Source: an uncultured Anaerolineae bacterium (GTDB lineage Bacteria > Chloroflexota > Anaerolineae > Aggregatilineales > Phototrophicaceae). Taken from it: a stretch of DNA of 64,000 nucleotides. Within the stretch, counting starts at the first letter, position 1. Every line of letters starts with the position of its first letter. The notes under the pieces are model-generated. The model was given only the letters and a program-made list of their open reading frames with translations, was not told the origin of the DNA and searched no databases. Made by a program: the position numbers and the translations under genes. Positions 34,898-44,190 of the stretch are shown piece by piece. The DNA lies in the NCBI GenBank assembly GCA_937944445.1, contig CALDYP010000012.1, positions 1 through 64,000 of the forward strand, given 5' to 3'.

Positions 34898-36865
34898 ATG
34901 CGCGTTGGCGTTGACATCGGCGGCACATTTACGGATTTGATCACCCTCGATGCGGGTCGTCTGCGGCTGCACAAGCTGCCCAGCACGCCCGACAACCCTG
35001 CTAAGGCCATGCTGGACGGGCTGGCACACCTTGCAGGCGGGCTGGAGCGGGTGACGCAAGTCGCCCACGGCTCAACCGTGGCGACCAACGCCATCTTGGA
35101 GCGCAAAGGCGCGCGCACGGCCTTCATCACCACGGAGGGCTTTCGTGATCTGCTGTGGATCGGGCGGCAGAATCGGCCTGATCTCTACGCGCTCTACCCG
35201 CAGATCACGCCGCCGCTCATTGCCCGCGCCGACAGTTTTGAAGTCTCTGAACGCCTCGACCACGAGGGGAACGTGCTGCTGCCGCTGACCGGGCAGGCGC
35301 TTGGGCGGTTGGCGGCGCAGGTCGTCATGGGCGCGTATGAGTCGATTGCTGTCTGCTTGCTGTACAGCTTTCGCAATCCAACCCATGAGAAGCGCCTCCG
35401 CGAGGCGCTGGTGGCGACGGGGGCCTACACGCCGTCGCAGATCGTCCTCTCGCACGAGGTGCTGCCAGAGTTCCGCGAGTATGAGCGCGCCAGCACCACC
35501 GCGATGGAGGCTTACGTCCGCCCCAAAATGAGCCGTTACATCGGCGTGCTGCGGCAGAAGCTGCCGCCGCGGGCGACGCTGCACGTCATGAAGAGCGACG
35601 GCGGCCTGCTGAGCGCAGAGGCCGTCCAGCAGCGCGCTGCTCACACCGCCCTCAGCGGCCCCGCCGCGGGCGTCATCGGCGCGCTGCATCTGGCGCGGCT
35701 AGCAGGCTTTGAGCGCATCATGACGCTTGACATCGGCGGCACGAGCACCGACGCAGCGCTGTGCGTGGGCGATGTGCCGCTGGCGACCCACCAGCAGATC
35801 GACGGGCTGCCGCTGCGCTTGCGGATGCTCGACATCGAGACGATCGGGGCTGGCGGCGGCAGCCTCGCGCGGGTGGACGCGGGCGGATCGCTGCGCGTGG
35901 GGCCGCAGAGCGCCGGCGCGCACCCCGGGCCGGTGGCCTATGGGCGCGGCGGCACAACCCCCACCGTGACCGACGCCAACGTCGTGCTAGGGCGCATCGA
36001 CCCGGCGTCCTTCCTCGGCGGGCGGATGGCGCTGGACGTGGCCGCCGCGGAACGGGCGCTGGCGGCGTTGGGCGCGCAGATCGGACGGGACGCCGCCGCA
36101 ATGGCGCAGGGGGTGATCGACGTTGTCAACGCCCACATCAGCCGCGCGCTGCGCCGCGTGTCGATTGAGCGTGGCCACGACCCGCGCGAGTTTACGCTGG
36201 TGGCGTTCGGTGGGGCGGGGCCGCTGCACGCCTGTGAGGTGGCCGCGGAGCTGGGCATCCCGCTGGTGCTCGTCCCGCCGCACCCGGGGGTGATGTGCGC
36301 GCTGGGGCTGCTGATCGCCGATCTGCGGGTGGACATCAGCCAGCCGGTGATGGAACTGGCGACGACGGACGCCATCGCGCGGCTGCGCGGGCAGCAAGCT
36401 GTCTTGATGAAGCAGGGGCGCTTGGCGCTCCTGCAGGAGGGCGTGGCTGAGGCCGAGATGCGCTTTGAAGTCTCGCTGGACATGCGCTACCACGGCCAAG
36501 CCCACGAACTCAACGTGCCGCTGGCAGGGGCCATCGTGCGCAGCTTCCACCGTTTGCACGAACAAGCCTACGGCTACGCGCTGCCAGAGCGACCGGTGGA
36601 GATCGTGACGATGCGGCTGCGGGCGGTCGGCGCGCTGCCTGTGCCTACCTTTGCGCCGCAGCCAGCAGCGCCGCACACGCCAGAAATGCCCGTGATCGAC
36701 GGCGTGCGCCGCTACGCCCGCGCCGAGCTGCGGCCGGGCGCGCGCTTGGTCGGCCCGGCGGTCATCACCCAAGAGGACGCCACGACCTACCTGCCCGTCG
36801 GGTGGGAAGGCGTCGTTGATGGCTACCACAACTTGCAGCTCGGGCGTGCGCCGTTTCACCACTGA
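34898..36865 (+). CDS. Hydantoinase/oxoprolinase family protein, A subunit (HyuA-type)
   Basis: The 655-aa protein begins MRVGVDIGGTFTDLITLD, the ATP-binding start of the Hydant_A_N domain, and has VAHGSTVATNAILERKG. The second actin-like phosphate loop is MTLDIGGTSTDAAL, and FGGAGPLHACEVAAELG follows in the C-terminal half. The family uses ATP to open or carboxylate small amides and ketones (N-methylhydantoin, 5-oxoproline, acetophenone). ATG at 34898 matches the family start; AAGGGC lies just upstream. The B subunit gene follows after 15 bases. The substrate cannot be told. Confidence 0.93.
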   Translation: MRVGVDIGGTFTDLITLDAGRLRLHKLPSTPDNPAKAMLDGLAHLAGGLERVTQVAHGSTVATNAILERKGARTAFITTEGFRDLLWIGRQNRPDLYALYPQITPPLIARADSFEVSERLDHEGNVLLPLTGQALGRLAAQVVMGAYESIAVCLLYSFRNPTHEKRLREALVATGAYTPSQIVLSHEVLPEFREYERASTTAMEAYVRPKMSRYIGVLRQKLPPRATLHVMKSDGGLLSAEAVQQRAAHTALSGPAAGVIGALHLARLAGFERIMTLDIGGTSTDAALCVGDVPLATHQQIDGLPLRLRMLDIETIGAGGGSLARVDAGGSLRVGPQSAGAHPGPVAYGRGGTTPTVTDANVVLGRIDPASFLGGRMALDVAAAERALAALGAQIGRDAAAMAQGVIDVVNAHISRALRRVSIERGHDPREFTLVAFGGAGPLHACEVAAELGIPLVLVPPHPGVMCALGLLIADLRVDISQPVMELATTDAIARLRGQQAVLMKQGRLALLQEGVAEAEMRFEVSLDMRYHGQAHELNVPLAGAIVRSFHRLHEQAYGYALPERPVEIVTMRLRAVGALPVPTFAPQPAAPHTPEMPVIDGVRRYARAELRPGARLVGPAVITQEDATTYLPVGWEGVVDGYHNLQLGRAPFHH

Positions 36866-36880
36866 TTGGAGCCTGTGCTT

Positions 36881-38422
36881 ATGAGCGTTGACGCGATTTC
36901 GCTGGCTGTGTTTCAGAACCTGTTCGCTGGGGTGGCTGAGGCAATGGGCGCGACCCTCCAGCGCGCCAGCTTCAGCCCCAACATCCGCGAGCGGCTCGAC
37001 TTTAGCTGCGCTGTGTTCGACCGCGCGGGTCAGATGGTGGCGCAGGCCGCCCACATTCCGGTGCACCTCGGCAGCATGCCCGCCAGCGTCGCCCACGCGC
37101 TGGCGGCCTTCCCGCAGATGAACCGCGGCGATGTGGTCGTGCTGAACGATCCATACAGCGGTGGGACGCACCTGCCCGACATCACGATGGTCTCGCCCGT
37201 GTTCGACGCGGACGGCATCGCGTTCTACTTGGCCAGCCGCGCCCATCACGCCGACGTCGGCGGCATGTCGCCCGGCTCGCTGCCGCTCAGCACGGAGCTG
37301 TATCAAGAGGGGTTGATCCTGCCGCCGGTGCTGCTGCGCTTGTCCGGGTGGTTGAACGAGGGGGTGTTTACGCTCATCTTGGCCAACAGCCGCCACCCTG
37401 AGGAGCGGCGCGGCGACCTTGAGGCGCAGCTTGCGGCGCATCGCGTCGGCGAGGAGCGGCTGACAGACATCCTCATCGCCCACGGCACAGCGCGCGCGCA
37501 GGCCCACGCCGCCGCGCTGATCGACTACAGCGCCCGCCTCACCCGCGCGACGATTGCCGCTCTGCCCGACGGCGATTACGCCTTTGAGGACGCGCTCGAG
37601 GGCGACGGCCAGCGCGAGGCGCTCATCCCGATCCGCGCGGTGGTGCGCGTGCGCGGGGACGCGATGCAGGTTGACTTCACGGGGTCAGCGCCGCAGGTGC
37701 GCGGCAGCGTGAACGCCGTGCCCGCCATCGTGCAGAGCGCCGTCTGGTACTGCGTGCGGCTGCTGGCCGAGGAGCCGATCCCGATGAACAGCGGCTGCTT
37801 CCAGCCGATTGAAGTCATCACGCAAGCGGGCAGCGTCCTCGACCCGTACTTCCCGGCGGCGGTGGCCGTCGGCAACACGGAGACGAGCCAGCGTGTGGTG
37901 GATGTCGTGCTGGGGGCGCTGGCGCAAGCCCTGCCTGATCGCATCCCGGCGGCCTCACAAGGGACGATGAACAACGTCACGGTGGGCGGGGCGAACTTCG
38001 TCTACTATGAGACCATTGCGGGCGGGCACGGCGCGTCGCCGCTGGGCGACGGCCTGAGCGGTCGCCAGTCGCACATGACGAACACCCAGAACACGCCGGT
38101 TGAGGCGCTCGAGATGGCCTATCCGCTGCGGGTGTGGCGCTATCATCTGCGCGCGGGCAGCGGCGGCGACGGGCTGCACCGCGGCGGCGAGGGCATCGTG
38201 CGCGAGGTCGAGTTCCTGACGGAGGCCGTCGTGACGGTCAACAGCGAACGGCGACAGCTTGCGCCGTATGGGCTGCGCGGCGGCCAACCCGGCCAAGTTG
38301 GGGTCAACCGCTGGGTTCGTCGGCGCACGATCTCAGCGCTGGCGGCCAAAGCGACGTTCCGCGCGCGGGCGGGCCAGCGCCTTGTGATCGAAACGCCCGG
38401 CGGCGGTGGCTGGGGCGCGTAG
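36881..38422 (+). CDS. Hydantoinase/oxoprolinase family protein, B subunit (HyuB-type)
   Basis: The 513-aa protein carries the Hydantoinase_B signatures: SFSPNIRERLDFSCAVFD, HIPVHLGSMP, GDVVVLNDPYSGGTHLPDIT, SRAHHADVGGMSPGS, and a C-terminal GGxG-type end (RLVIETPGGGGWG). ATG at 36881 is chosen because GGAG lies 9 bases upstream, within the end of the A gene region. It should form a complex with the A subunit, making an ATP-dependent amidohydrolase or carboxylase. No transporter or associated metabolic gene lies beside the pair. Confidence 0.93.
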   Translation: MSVDAISLAVFQNLFAGVAEAMGATLQRASFSPNIRERLDFSCAVFDRAGQMVAQAAHIPVHLGSMPASVAHALAAFPQMNRGDVVVLNDPYSGGTHLPDITMVSPVFDADGIAFYLASRAHHADVGGMSPGSLPLSTELYQEGLILPPVLLRLSGWLNEGVFTLILANSRHPEERRGDLEAQLAAHRVGEERLTDILIAHGTARAQAHAAALIDYSARLTRATIAALPDGDYAFEDALEGDGQREALIPIRAVVRVRGDAMQVDFTGSAPQVRGSVNAVPAIVQSAVWYCVRLLAEEPIPMNSGCFQPIEVITQAGSVLDPYFPAAVAVGNTETSQRVVDVVLGALAQALPDRIPAASQGTMNNVTVGGANFVYYETIAGGHGASPLGDGLSGRQSHMTNTQNTPVEALEMAYPLRVWRYHLRAGSGGDGLHRGGEGIVREVEFLTEAVVTVNSERRQLAPYGLRGGQPGQVGVNRWVRRRTISALAAKATFRARAGQRLVIETPGGGGWGA

Positions 38423-38452
38423 GGGGATTGTAAGGGTATGACGTGCCACAGG

Positions 38453-38492
38453 CCTCATCCCTCAAGCCATTCAGGGGGCGCGCCCTAGCCGA
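38453..38492. repeat. Degenerate family A repeat half-copy
   Basis: CCTCATCCCTCAAG matches the left arm of the family A palindrome, and a GGGGGCGCGCCCTAG segment at 38474-38488 replaces the right arm. A similar truncated form with GGGGGCGCGCC is at 42522-42566. The remaining intergenic bases hold a promoter at 38548. Confidence 0.55.
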
Positions 38493-38547
38493 GTGCTTGA
38501 GTGCTCGGCGACACCCAAGCCATGCCCGCGCGAATGCAAACACTTGG

Positions 38548-38575
38548 TTGCCTTGAGCGCGCTTCAACGTATACT
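38548..38575 (+). promoter_or_regulatory. Promoter candidate of the membrane kinase gene
   Basis: TTGCCT and TATACT are separated by 16 bases, with the start expected about 23 bases ahead of the ATG at 38605, and AGGGGG between them and the start codon. Confidence 0.5.
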
Positions 38576-38604
38576 GTGCAATAGGGGATCAGGGGGCAAA
38601 CGGG

Positions 38605-41600
38605 ATGGACGTCGGCACTGTCATCGGGGAACAGTACACGATTGTTGAGCACATCGGGCGCGGTGGCATGGCCGATGTGTGGTCGGCACGCGACGCGCGG
38701 CTGCGGCGCATGGTGGCCATCAAGACGATTGCCGTCGGCCTGACGCGCGAGATCGACCCCGTGAAGATGTTCCGCAGCGAGGCGCAGACCATCGCCAGCA
38801 TGGAGCATCCCCATATCCTGCCGATCTACGACTTCGGCGAGCACGCGGGCAAGCTCTACATCGTGATGCGCTTCGTCACCGGCGGCTCGTTGGAGCGGCG
38901 CATCACGGGGCCGATCCCCCCTGATGAGGTGCTGCGCATCGGCGAGGCGGTGGCTTCCGCGCTGGACTACGCCCATCAGAACAAAGTCATCCACCTTGAC
39001 CTCAAACCCCCCAACATCCTGATGGACAGCGTTGGCTCGCCCTATTTGGCTGACTTTGGCCTTGCGACCGTGCTCGACCCGGAGGGGCGCGCGCGCAACC
39101 CCGGCAGCGGCACGCTGCTCTACATGGCCCCGGAGCAGCTCACGTCGGAGATCATCGACCGCCGCGCCGACATCTACAGCTTTGGCGTGATGATGTACCA
39201 CATGCTGGCCGGCAAACTGCCCTACGACGGCATGATCCCGCTGGCCCTGCGGCAGATTCAATTCGGCGACGTGCTGCCCGCGCTCAGCGAGAGCGTGCCC
39301 ACCCTGCCGGACGCGCTCACGGAGGCGCTGCGGCAGGCCACCGCCAAAGACCCCGCTCAGCGCCCGCCCACCCTTCACGCAGTAGTGGACGCCATGCGCG
39401 CCGTCCTCCAGCCGAGCACACCAGTGAGTATCGGGCGCGCCCTCGACACCGCCGAGTACGCCCTGCTCGACGCCGTCAACGCCGAGTTGGGGCGGCTGGC
39501 CGCGCTGGGCGACCGTGACCTGCTGGAGGCCGTCGACATCTACACGCGGGCGCGGCACAACTGGGCGGGTGGGCAAGGCCGCTTCTTGGTGAGCTTGACG
39601 CACTTCCTCATCATGAGCAGCTACTACCAAGATGCGCGCCGCTATGACCTATCGGTAGACCGCATGGGGTATCAGATGCTGCTGCGCGGCGCGCTGGAGT
39701 ACGATACCGACCTTGACGTGTGGTGGGCCTTCAACAGCGACGACGACCGCCGTTGGGTGTGCTTGCACACGCTGCGCAGCGGCTCCACCCCGGCGCGGAT
39801 TCGCGCGCTCTACCGCCTTGAGACGCTGCCCGACGACCCCAAACAGCCGACGATCCCGCGGCTGGTGGCGCAAGCGCTGGAGATCGAACCGGATGAAGAG
39901 GCGCGGCTCGCCATGCTGCAAGTCCTGACGACGCGCGCCCAACTGCTAAAAGACGCCAGCACCTACCAAATCCGCTCAGAGTTCATGGGGCGGCTTGTCA
40001 CGACGATGACGCGCTTAGGATTAGAGGTGCGCCCGCCCACCGTCTGGCGCGACCCAGTCTACACGCCGGAGATCGACCTCATGATCGCGCAGCAGGCCTT
40101 CGACGAGGACGCGCCGCGCGTGGCAGAGGCGGCGGCGCGCAGCATCGGGCGGATGCGTTCGCTGGTGGGGGTGCGCCACTTGGCCAACGAGCAGCGGCGC
40201 AAACGGCCCGGGGCGCTGCAAGCGCTGGCGCTGGTGCGCGATGAAGTGCCAGAACTGCCCGAGGTCGTCAGCGTGCAGGGGCGCGCCTATGCGTGGCTGG
40301 CCAACACCATCCGCCGCCTGACCGACCGCCCGCTCGATTTGATCCTGCGCTTCACGCTGGCGCTGCTGGGCGGCTGGATCGCCTTCGGCCAGCACATCTA
40401 CTCCACCTACTTCTCGATTGCACTCTTCACGCCGCAGCGCTGGGGCAACGCCATTGCGTCGGGCTTGACGATGGGGGTGTTCATCGGGCTGCTCGTGCTC
40501 GTGACGGACGAGTTCTCGCAGCGGCTGCGCGGCTTCTGGGCGTGGTGGCTGCGGCTGCTGATGGCCAGCGCCCTCGGGGTGGGCGTCGGGGTGCTGACGT
40601 GGGCGGCCTTTCGCTGGTTCTACAGCGGGCGCATCCCGGCGTGGGATCTGATGCGCTTAGGCGGGGCCGGCTTGGCGTTGGGCTTTGTGCTGGTCAGCGT
40701 GACGCGCTGGCCGCGCTGGCGGGCGCTGTGGCTGCCGGCGGCGCTCATCTACTTCCCGATTGCGCTCTCTTACCCCAACGACTGCCTACAAGACTTCGCC
40801 TGCTACTTCGCTGATGGCTCGATCTGGCTGCCTGCGTTCAACTACTTCCCCGTGGCGGGGATCGGGCTGGCGATCGGGCTGCTGGTCGGGTGGTTCATCC
40901 CGCGCAAGCGCGACGGCGAGCCGCTCATCCCGCTGCCAGATCGCGCCAAGATCGCGCTGGCGGGCGTCGCAGGGGCGCTGTGGTGCGCGCTGGTCTGGGT
41001 GATGTACGTCGGGGTGTTCCGTCAGGATTTCATCACCTACGACCACATCACGCTGTGGTTCTTCGGCTCGCTGGGGGTGGGGCTGCTGACGGCAGTGCTC
41101 ATGCAGCGGGCACAGGCGCTGGCCTTCGGCGGCGTGGGGCTGGCGGCGTTTGCGCTGCTGGCGCTCATCAGCACGCAGGCCGTCTTCGGGACGATCGACG
41201 CGCTAGGGATGGACTACTTCGAGCCGGCGGCGTTCGTCGCGCCGCAGAAAGAGCTGGGCGTCGACGGCGACCGCGACGCGCTGTTGAGCTATCTCTACCC
41301 GCCGCAGCTGCTCACGGTGGGCCTGCCGATGGTGTTCGTGATTGCGCTGGGGGCGTATGTGCAGCCGACCTATGCCGCGCTGGCCGCGTTCATCGGTCAG
41401 CCGCAGGTCAAGCGCCGCGGGCGTGAAGCGTGGCTGACGGGTGTGCTGCTCTACACGCTGTTCATGAGCGGGTTCATCAGCGTGTTCGCGCTGTTTTCGA
41501 TCCACGTCAACGTGTGGTACGGCCTGCTGTGGAGCTTGTGGGGTTTCTTGACCTTCGTCGCGGCGCTGGCGGCGTGGCGTTGGGCGCGCTGGGGGGCGCG

Positions 41601-42495
41601 GGCGCTGCTTGGGATGGGCGCGCTGCTGGTGGTTGGCGGAGTCCTCTTCGACCTGATGCACATCCTAGAGCCGCTCAGCCGCAGCCGTCCCGCCCCGCTG
41701 CTGGAGCCGTCGGCGCTGTGGGCGTGGGGCGCGTGGAGCGCCGCGCTGGGACTCTTCGCGCTTGGGGCGCTGCGCCGACAGCTCTGGGGGGGGATTGGCC
41801 TGATCGGGGTCATCGCGGCGTGGTATGGGCTGGCGATCTTCGGCGTGCTGCCGAGTTTCGCGCTAGGGCTGGCGCTGGCGCATCTGGCGCTGGTGGCGTT
41901 CGCCTTGCAGCCGCACATGGCTAACATGGAAGCGGGCCGCCTGCGCGCGTCGCTGGCCAACCTGCGGCCTGCGCCGTCCCCCACGCCGAGCATCGCCCTC
42001 AAAGATCGGGCAGTGGCTGCGCCCGCGGCTGTGCCCACGCTGCTCGACCTGCCCACTGACGTTCAGCAGCCTGAGACGCTCCCGCTGCCAACGCAGACCA
42101 TCGAACTGGAGGGGACGCCGCCCGCTGCGCCGCCGGCCACGCTGCCCGCTGACATGCTGGCGACTGTCCCGTTGGGCGATGAGCCAACCCCCGTCAAGCC
42201 CGCCGAGCCGTCCGCCCCGACACAGCTTGACCCCGCTCCGCCATCCGCTGCCCCGCGCGTCAAAGTTGAACTCAGCGGCCTGAAAGAGCGCGCTGCCCCC
42301 ACGGAGGCCAAGCCCGCCGCGCCGCGGGTCAAGATCGACACGAAGGGGTTGAAAGAGCGCGCCGCCCCGACAGAGGCCAAGCCCAAGCTCAAATTCGACG
42401 CGAGCGCGCTGCGGCGTGAGCCGCCGCCCATACAGGTTCAGCCCCCGCTTGAAGCGCCGAAAGACGACGACGAAACGGACGACGACCACTCGTAG
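38605..42495 (+). CDS. Polytopic membrane Ser/Thr protein kinase (non-RD)
   Basis: The 1296-aa protein has an N-terminal kinase domain (1-270) with GRGGMADV (18-25), K40, HLDLKPPN (130-137; the usual Arg before the catalytic Asp is Leu), DFG (150-152) and MAPEQ. Residues 280-560 are helical, possibly HEAT-like. About 560-1120 contain roughly twelve hydrophobic segments. The C-terminal 180 residues are cytoplasmic-looking, Pro/Ala-rich and charged, with two tandem 23-residue units (PRVK....GLKERAAPTEAKP) and an acidic end. Catalytic residues are intact, but activation-loop control should differ from RD kinases. Its stop codon TAG is part of a dispersed hairpin. Targets are unknown. Confidence 0.9.
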   Translation: MDVGTVIGEQYTIVEHIGRGGMADVWSARDARLRRMVAIKTIAVGLTREIDPVKMFRSEAQTIASMEHPHILPIYDFGEHAGKLYIVMRFVTGGSLERRITGPIPPDEVLRIGEAVASALDYAHQNKVIHLDLKPPNILMDSVGSPYLADFGLATVLDPEGRARNPGSGTLLYMAPEQLTSEIIDRRADIYSFGVMMYHMLAGKLPYDGMIPLALRQIQFGDVLPALSESVPTLPDALTEALRQATAKDPAQRPPTLHAVVDAMRAVLQPSTPVSIGRALDTAEYALLDAVNAELGRLAALGDRDLLEAVDIYTRARHNWAGGQGRFLVSLTHFLIMSSYYQDARRYDLSVDRMGYQMLLRGALEYDTDLDVWWAFNSDDDRRWVCLHTLRSGSTPARIRALYRLETLPDDPKQPTIPRLVAQALEIEPDEEARLAMLQVLTTRAQLLKDASTYQIRSEFMGRLVTTMTRLGLEVRPPTVWRDPVYTPEIDLMIAQQAFDEDAPRVAEAAARSIGRMRSLVGVRHLANEQRRKRPGALQALALVRDEVPELPEVVSVQGRAYAWLANTIRRLTDRPLDLILRFTLALLGGWIAFGQHIYSTYFSIALFTPQRWGNAIASGLTMGVFIGLLVLVTDEFSQRLRGFWAWWLRLLMASALGVGVGVLTWAAFRWFYSGRIPAWDLMRLGGAGLALGFVLVSVTRWPRWRALWLPAALIYFPIALSYPNDCLQDFACYFADGSIWLPAFNYFPVAGIGLAIGLLVGWFIPRKRDGEPLIPLPDRAKIALAGVAGALWCALVWVMYVGVFRQDFITYDHITLWFFGSLGVGLLTAVLMQRAQALAFGGVGLAAFALLALISTQAVFGTIDALGMDYFEPAAFVAPQKELGVDGDRDALLSYLYPPQLLTVGLPMVFVIALGAYVQPTYAALAAFIGQPQVKRRGREAWLTGVLLYTLFMSGFISVFALFSIHVNVWYGLLWSLWGFLTFVAALAAWRWARWGARALLGMGALLVVGGVLFDLMHILEPLSRSRPAPLLEPSALWAWGAWSAALGLFALGALRRQLWGGIGLIGVIAAWYGLAIFGVLPSFALGLALAHLALVAFALQPHMANMEAGRLRASLANLRPAPSPTPSIALKDRAVAAPAAVPTLLDLPTDVQQPETLPLPTQTIELEGTPPAAPPATLPADMLATVPLGDEPTPVKPAEPSAPTQLDPAPPSAAPRVKVELSGLKERAAPTEAKPAAPRVKIDTKGLKERAAPTEAKPKLKFDASALRREPPPIQVQPPLEAPKDDDETDDDHS
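42253..42390 (+). repeat. Two tandem 69-bp coding repeats in the kinase tail
   Basis: Units at 42253-42321 and 42322-42390 encode 23-residue copies sharing PRVK and GLKERAAPTEAKP; a third, partial unit (KLKFDASALRRE) follows. Synonymous differences between copies show they are not very recent. Confidence 0.85.
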
Positions 42496-42566
42496 GGACA
42501 GGGCGTGCCCTGTCCGTCAGGCCTCATCCCCCAACCCCCTCGTCTAGAGGGCTGAGGGGGCGCGCC
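42493..42566. repeat. Family B hairpin beginning at the kinase stop codon, then a truncated family A repeat
   Basis: TAG (stop, 42493-42495) is followed at once by GGACAGGGC, GT, GCCCTGTCC (42496-42515), a perfect 9-bp hairpin. CCTCATCCCCCAACCCCCTC at 42522-42541 is a family A arm whose partner is degraded. The pair fills the gap between convergent genes and may act in 3'-end formation, though no T tract is present. Confidence 0.75.
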
Positions 42567-42577
42567 GTGCCGCGGTT

Positions 42578-43042
42578 TCACACGTGCAAGAAGAGCCGCC
42601 CGCCGAACTCGTCAACAAGGCGGTTGTCGTATTCGTCGGCGTTGCGCGTCAGCGTGCTGATGATCTCGTAGGTCTCTTGCAGGTCAAGCCCGGCCAGCGT
42701 CCGCTCGGAGTAGAGGTAAACCAGATCGCCGTAGACGCCAAAGCGGATGTTCGGCACGATCATGTTGAGTTCCAGCAAGCGGCGGTAGAACGCCAGCAGC
42801 CCGTGATGCGGCAGGTACATGATCGGACAGAGCACTTGCAAGTAGTCGGTCTCTTGCTTGCTGGTGATGTAGACCTCGACCTGCGCCGAGCCGTAGACGA
42901 ACTTCCAGCCCATGCCGTCGGCAACGGGGATGCGGCTGGCAGCCGGGTCAACGCTGGCGGCGCGCAGCACCTGCTCGACGAGCTGGGCGGCGTGCTCTCG
43001 GCCGGAGGATTGCGGCTGACGGCCTCGGTTGAAGATGCTCAT
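42578..43042 (-). CDS. YbjN-domain (type III secretion chaperone-like fold) protein
   Basis: The 154-aa protein has the features of the YbjN family: a helical start, strands VYITSKQETDYLQVLCPIM and a FYRRLLELNMIVPNIRFGVYGDLVYLYSERTL segment (in part), ending with DEYDNRLVDEFGG. Such proteins are thought to bind partner proteins; none has a known enzymatic activity. It overlaps the upstream pseudoprotease gene by four bases, so the two are translated together and may interact. Confidence 0.82.
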   Translation of the reverse strand: MSIFNRGRQPQSSGREHAAQLVEQVLRAASVDPAASRIPVADGMGWKFVYGSAQVEVYITSKQETDYLQVLCPIMYLPHHGLLAFYRRLLELNMIVPNIRFGVYGDLVYLYSERTLAGLDLQETYEIISTLTRNADEYDNRLVDEFGGRLFLHV

Positions 43043-44184
43043 GTCGAAATCACCTCACAGCGTAGACATTTGCCGCGATACATGCCGACCTGCGCCCCGC
43101 AGCGCTGGCAGGGCGGGTGGGTCTCATTGTACAGCAGCAGGGTGTTGGCGTTCGCTTGTGGATAGCGCGGTTTTTGGGCGTACTGGGGCAGGACGGAGCC
43201 GCACGTCTCGCAGTAGAAGCCGCCGTAGATCAGGGCGCGGCTGCTGCTGCCGCACGCGGGGCAGTACGCCGGCACGTGAGGGGCCAACTGCTGCAATTCC
43301 GTTGCGTATTGGCCGAGCAGCGTCAGGATGGCCGCAGCGTGCAGGCCGAAGCGCTTCGGCCCCCCGCGGAAGGTGTTGTCCGTCAGCAGGCCGCACCATT
43401 GGCCCGCTGCGTCGTAGATCGGGTTGCCGCCCGCGTCGGGCAGGCGTTCGAGGGTGGTGGGGAACCAATGAGGCGCGATCACCTCACGGCGCGGCAGCAG
43501 CGTCGCCCGCAGCGCCTGCCCGCGGTGGTCGAGCACCGTGAGCGGCGCGTTCTCGGTCAGGCTGTCCGGGTTGGCCGCGGGGACGACCTGCCGCGCGTAG
43601 GCGTTGACGCGCACAAACGCCAGATCGTACAGGGGATAGGAACGCAGGACGACCCCTTGCAGCCCCTGCCCCCCCGACAAAAAGATGTCAATCAGCATGT
43701 TCATCCCGATGACGTGGCGCGTGGTGGCGATGATCCCCTGCGGGTGGACGATGCAGCCCGCCCCGACGCCGTTCGGCCCACCCGACACAGCCACGACGTG
43801 CAGCACATTCCCCACGTCGAGCGGCGGCTGACCTGCGAAAACGTCCGGCAGCGGCAGAGCTTGTTGGGTGATCGCCGTGAAGGGCGCGGCCATGCTGCTG
43901 GGGTTGGGGGCGGCCTGCTGCGCCGTGGGCGGCAGCTGCGCCGTCATGAGCGCGCTCATCCGCCGTCGGATGTCCTCATTGTTCGGGTCATAAGCCAGCG
44001 CCTGCCGCAGATGGTCGAGCTTGACCGCGGGTTGGGTGGCTGTCTCGGCTAGCCAGACGTGCGCCATCGCGCGCATCTCATCCGGCAGGTCGTGGCGCAG
44101 CGCGATCCGAATCAAGCGCGCGCCCTCTTGAAGTTGTTGGCTCTGGATGGATTGGATGCCTAGTTCGAGCAGTCGGCTGGTCAT
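43039..44184 (-). CDS. Trypsin-fold pseudoprotease with N-terminal helices and C-terminal zinc ribbons
   Basis: The 381-aa protein begins with a TPR-like helical region (1-80). A chymotrypsin-fold domain follows, with GAGCIVHPQGIIATTRHVIG (H157) and YDLAFVRV (D187). Where a nucleophile GxSGGP is expected it has DAGGNPIYDAAGQWCGLL, with Ala251 in place of Ser, so it should be inactive as a peptidase. Two CxxC pairs follow: CPACG/CETCG and CQRCG/CLRCE, each a likely zinc ribbon. No signal peptide. ATG at 44184 has no Shine-Dalgarno but a consensus TATAAT 6 bases upstream, implying a leaderless mRNA. It probably serves as a binding or scaffold protein. Confidence 0.8.
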   Translation of the reverse strand: MTSRLLELGIQSIQSQQLQEGARLIRIALRHDLPDEMRAMAHVWLAETATQPAVKLDHLRQALAYDPNNEDIRRRMSALMTAQLPPTAQQAAPNPSSMAAPFTAITQQALPLPDVFAGQPPLDVGNVLHVVAVSGGPNGVGAGCIVHPQGIIATTRHVIGMNMLIDIFLSGGQGLQGVVLRSYPLYDLAFVRVNAYARQVVPAANPDSLTENAPLTVLDHRGQALRATLLPRREVIAPHWFPTTLERLPDAGGNPIYDAAGQWCGLLTDNTFRGGPKRFGLHAAAILTLLGQYATELQQLAPHVPAYCPACGSSSRALIYGGFYCETCGSVLPQYAQKPRYPQANANTLLLYNETHPPCQRCGAQVGMYRGKCLRCEVIST

Positions 44185-44190
44185 GAGCAA

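Noticed and set aside
35987-37507. 506-codon open frame on the minus strand opposite the hydantoinase genes
   Set aside because: It spans the junction of two well-conserved plus-strand genes and has shadow-type composition (His/Gln/Arg/Val runs) with no motif.
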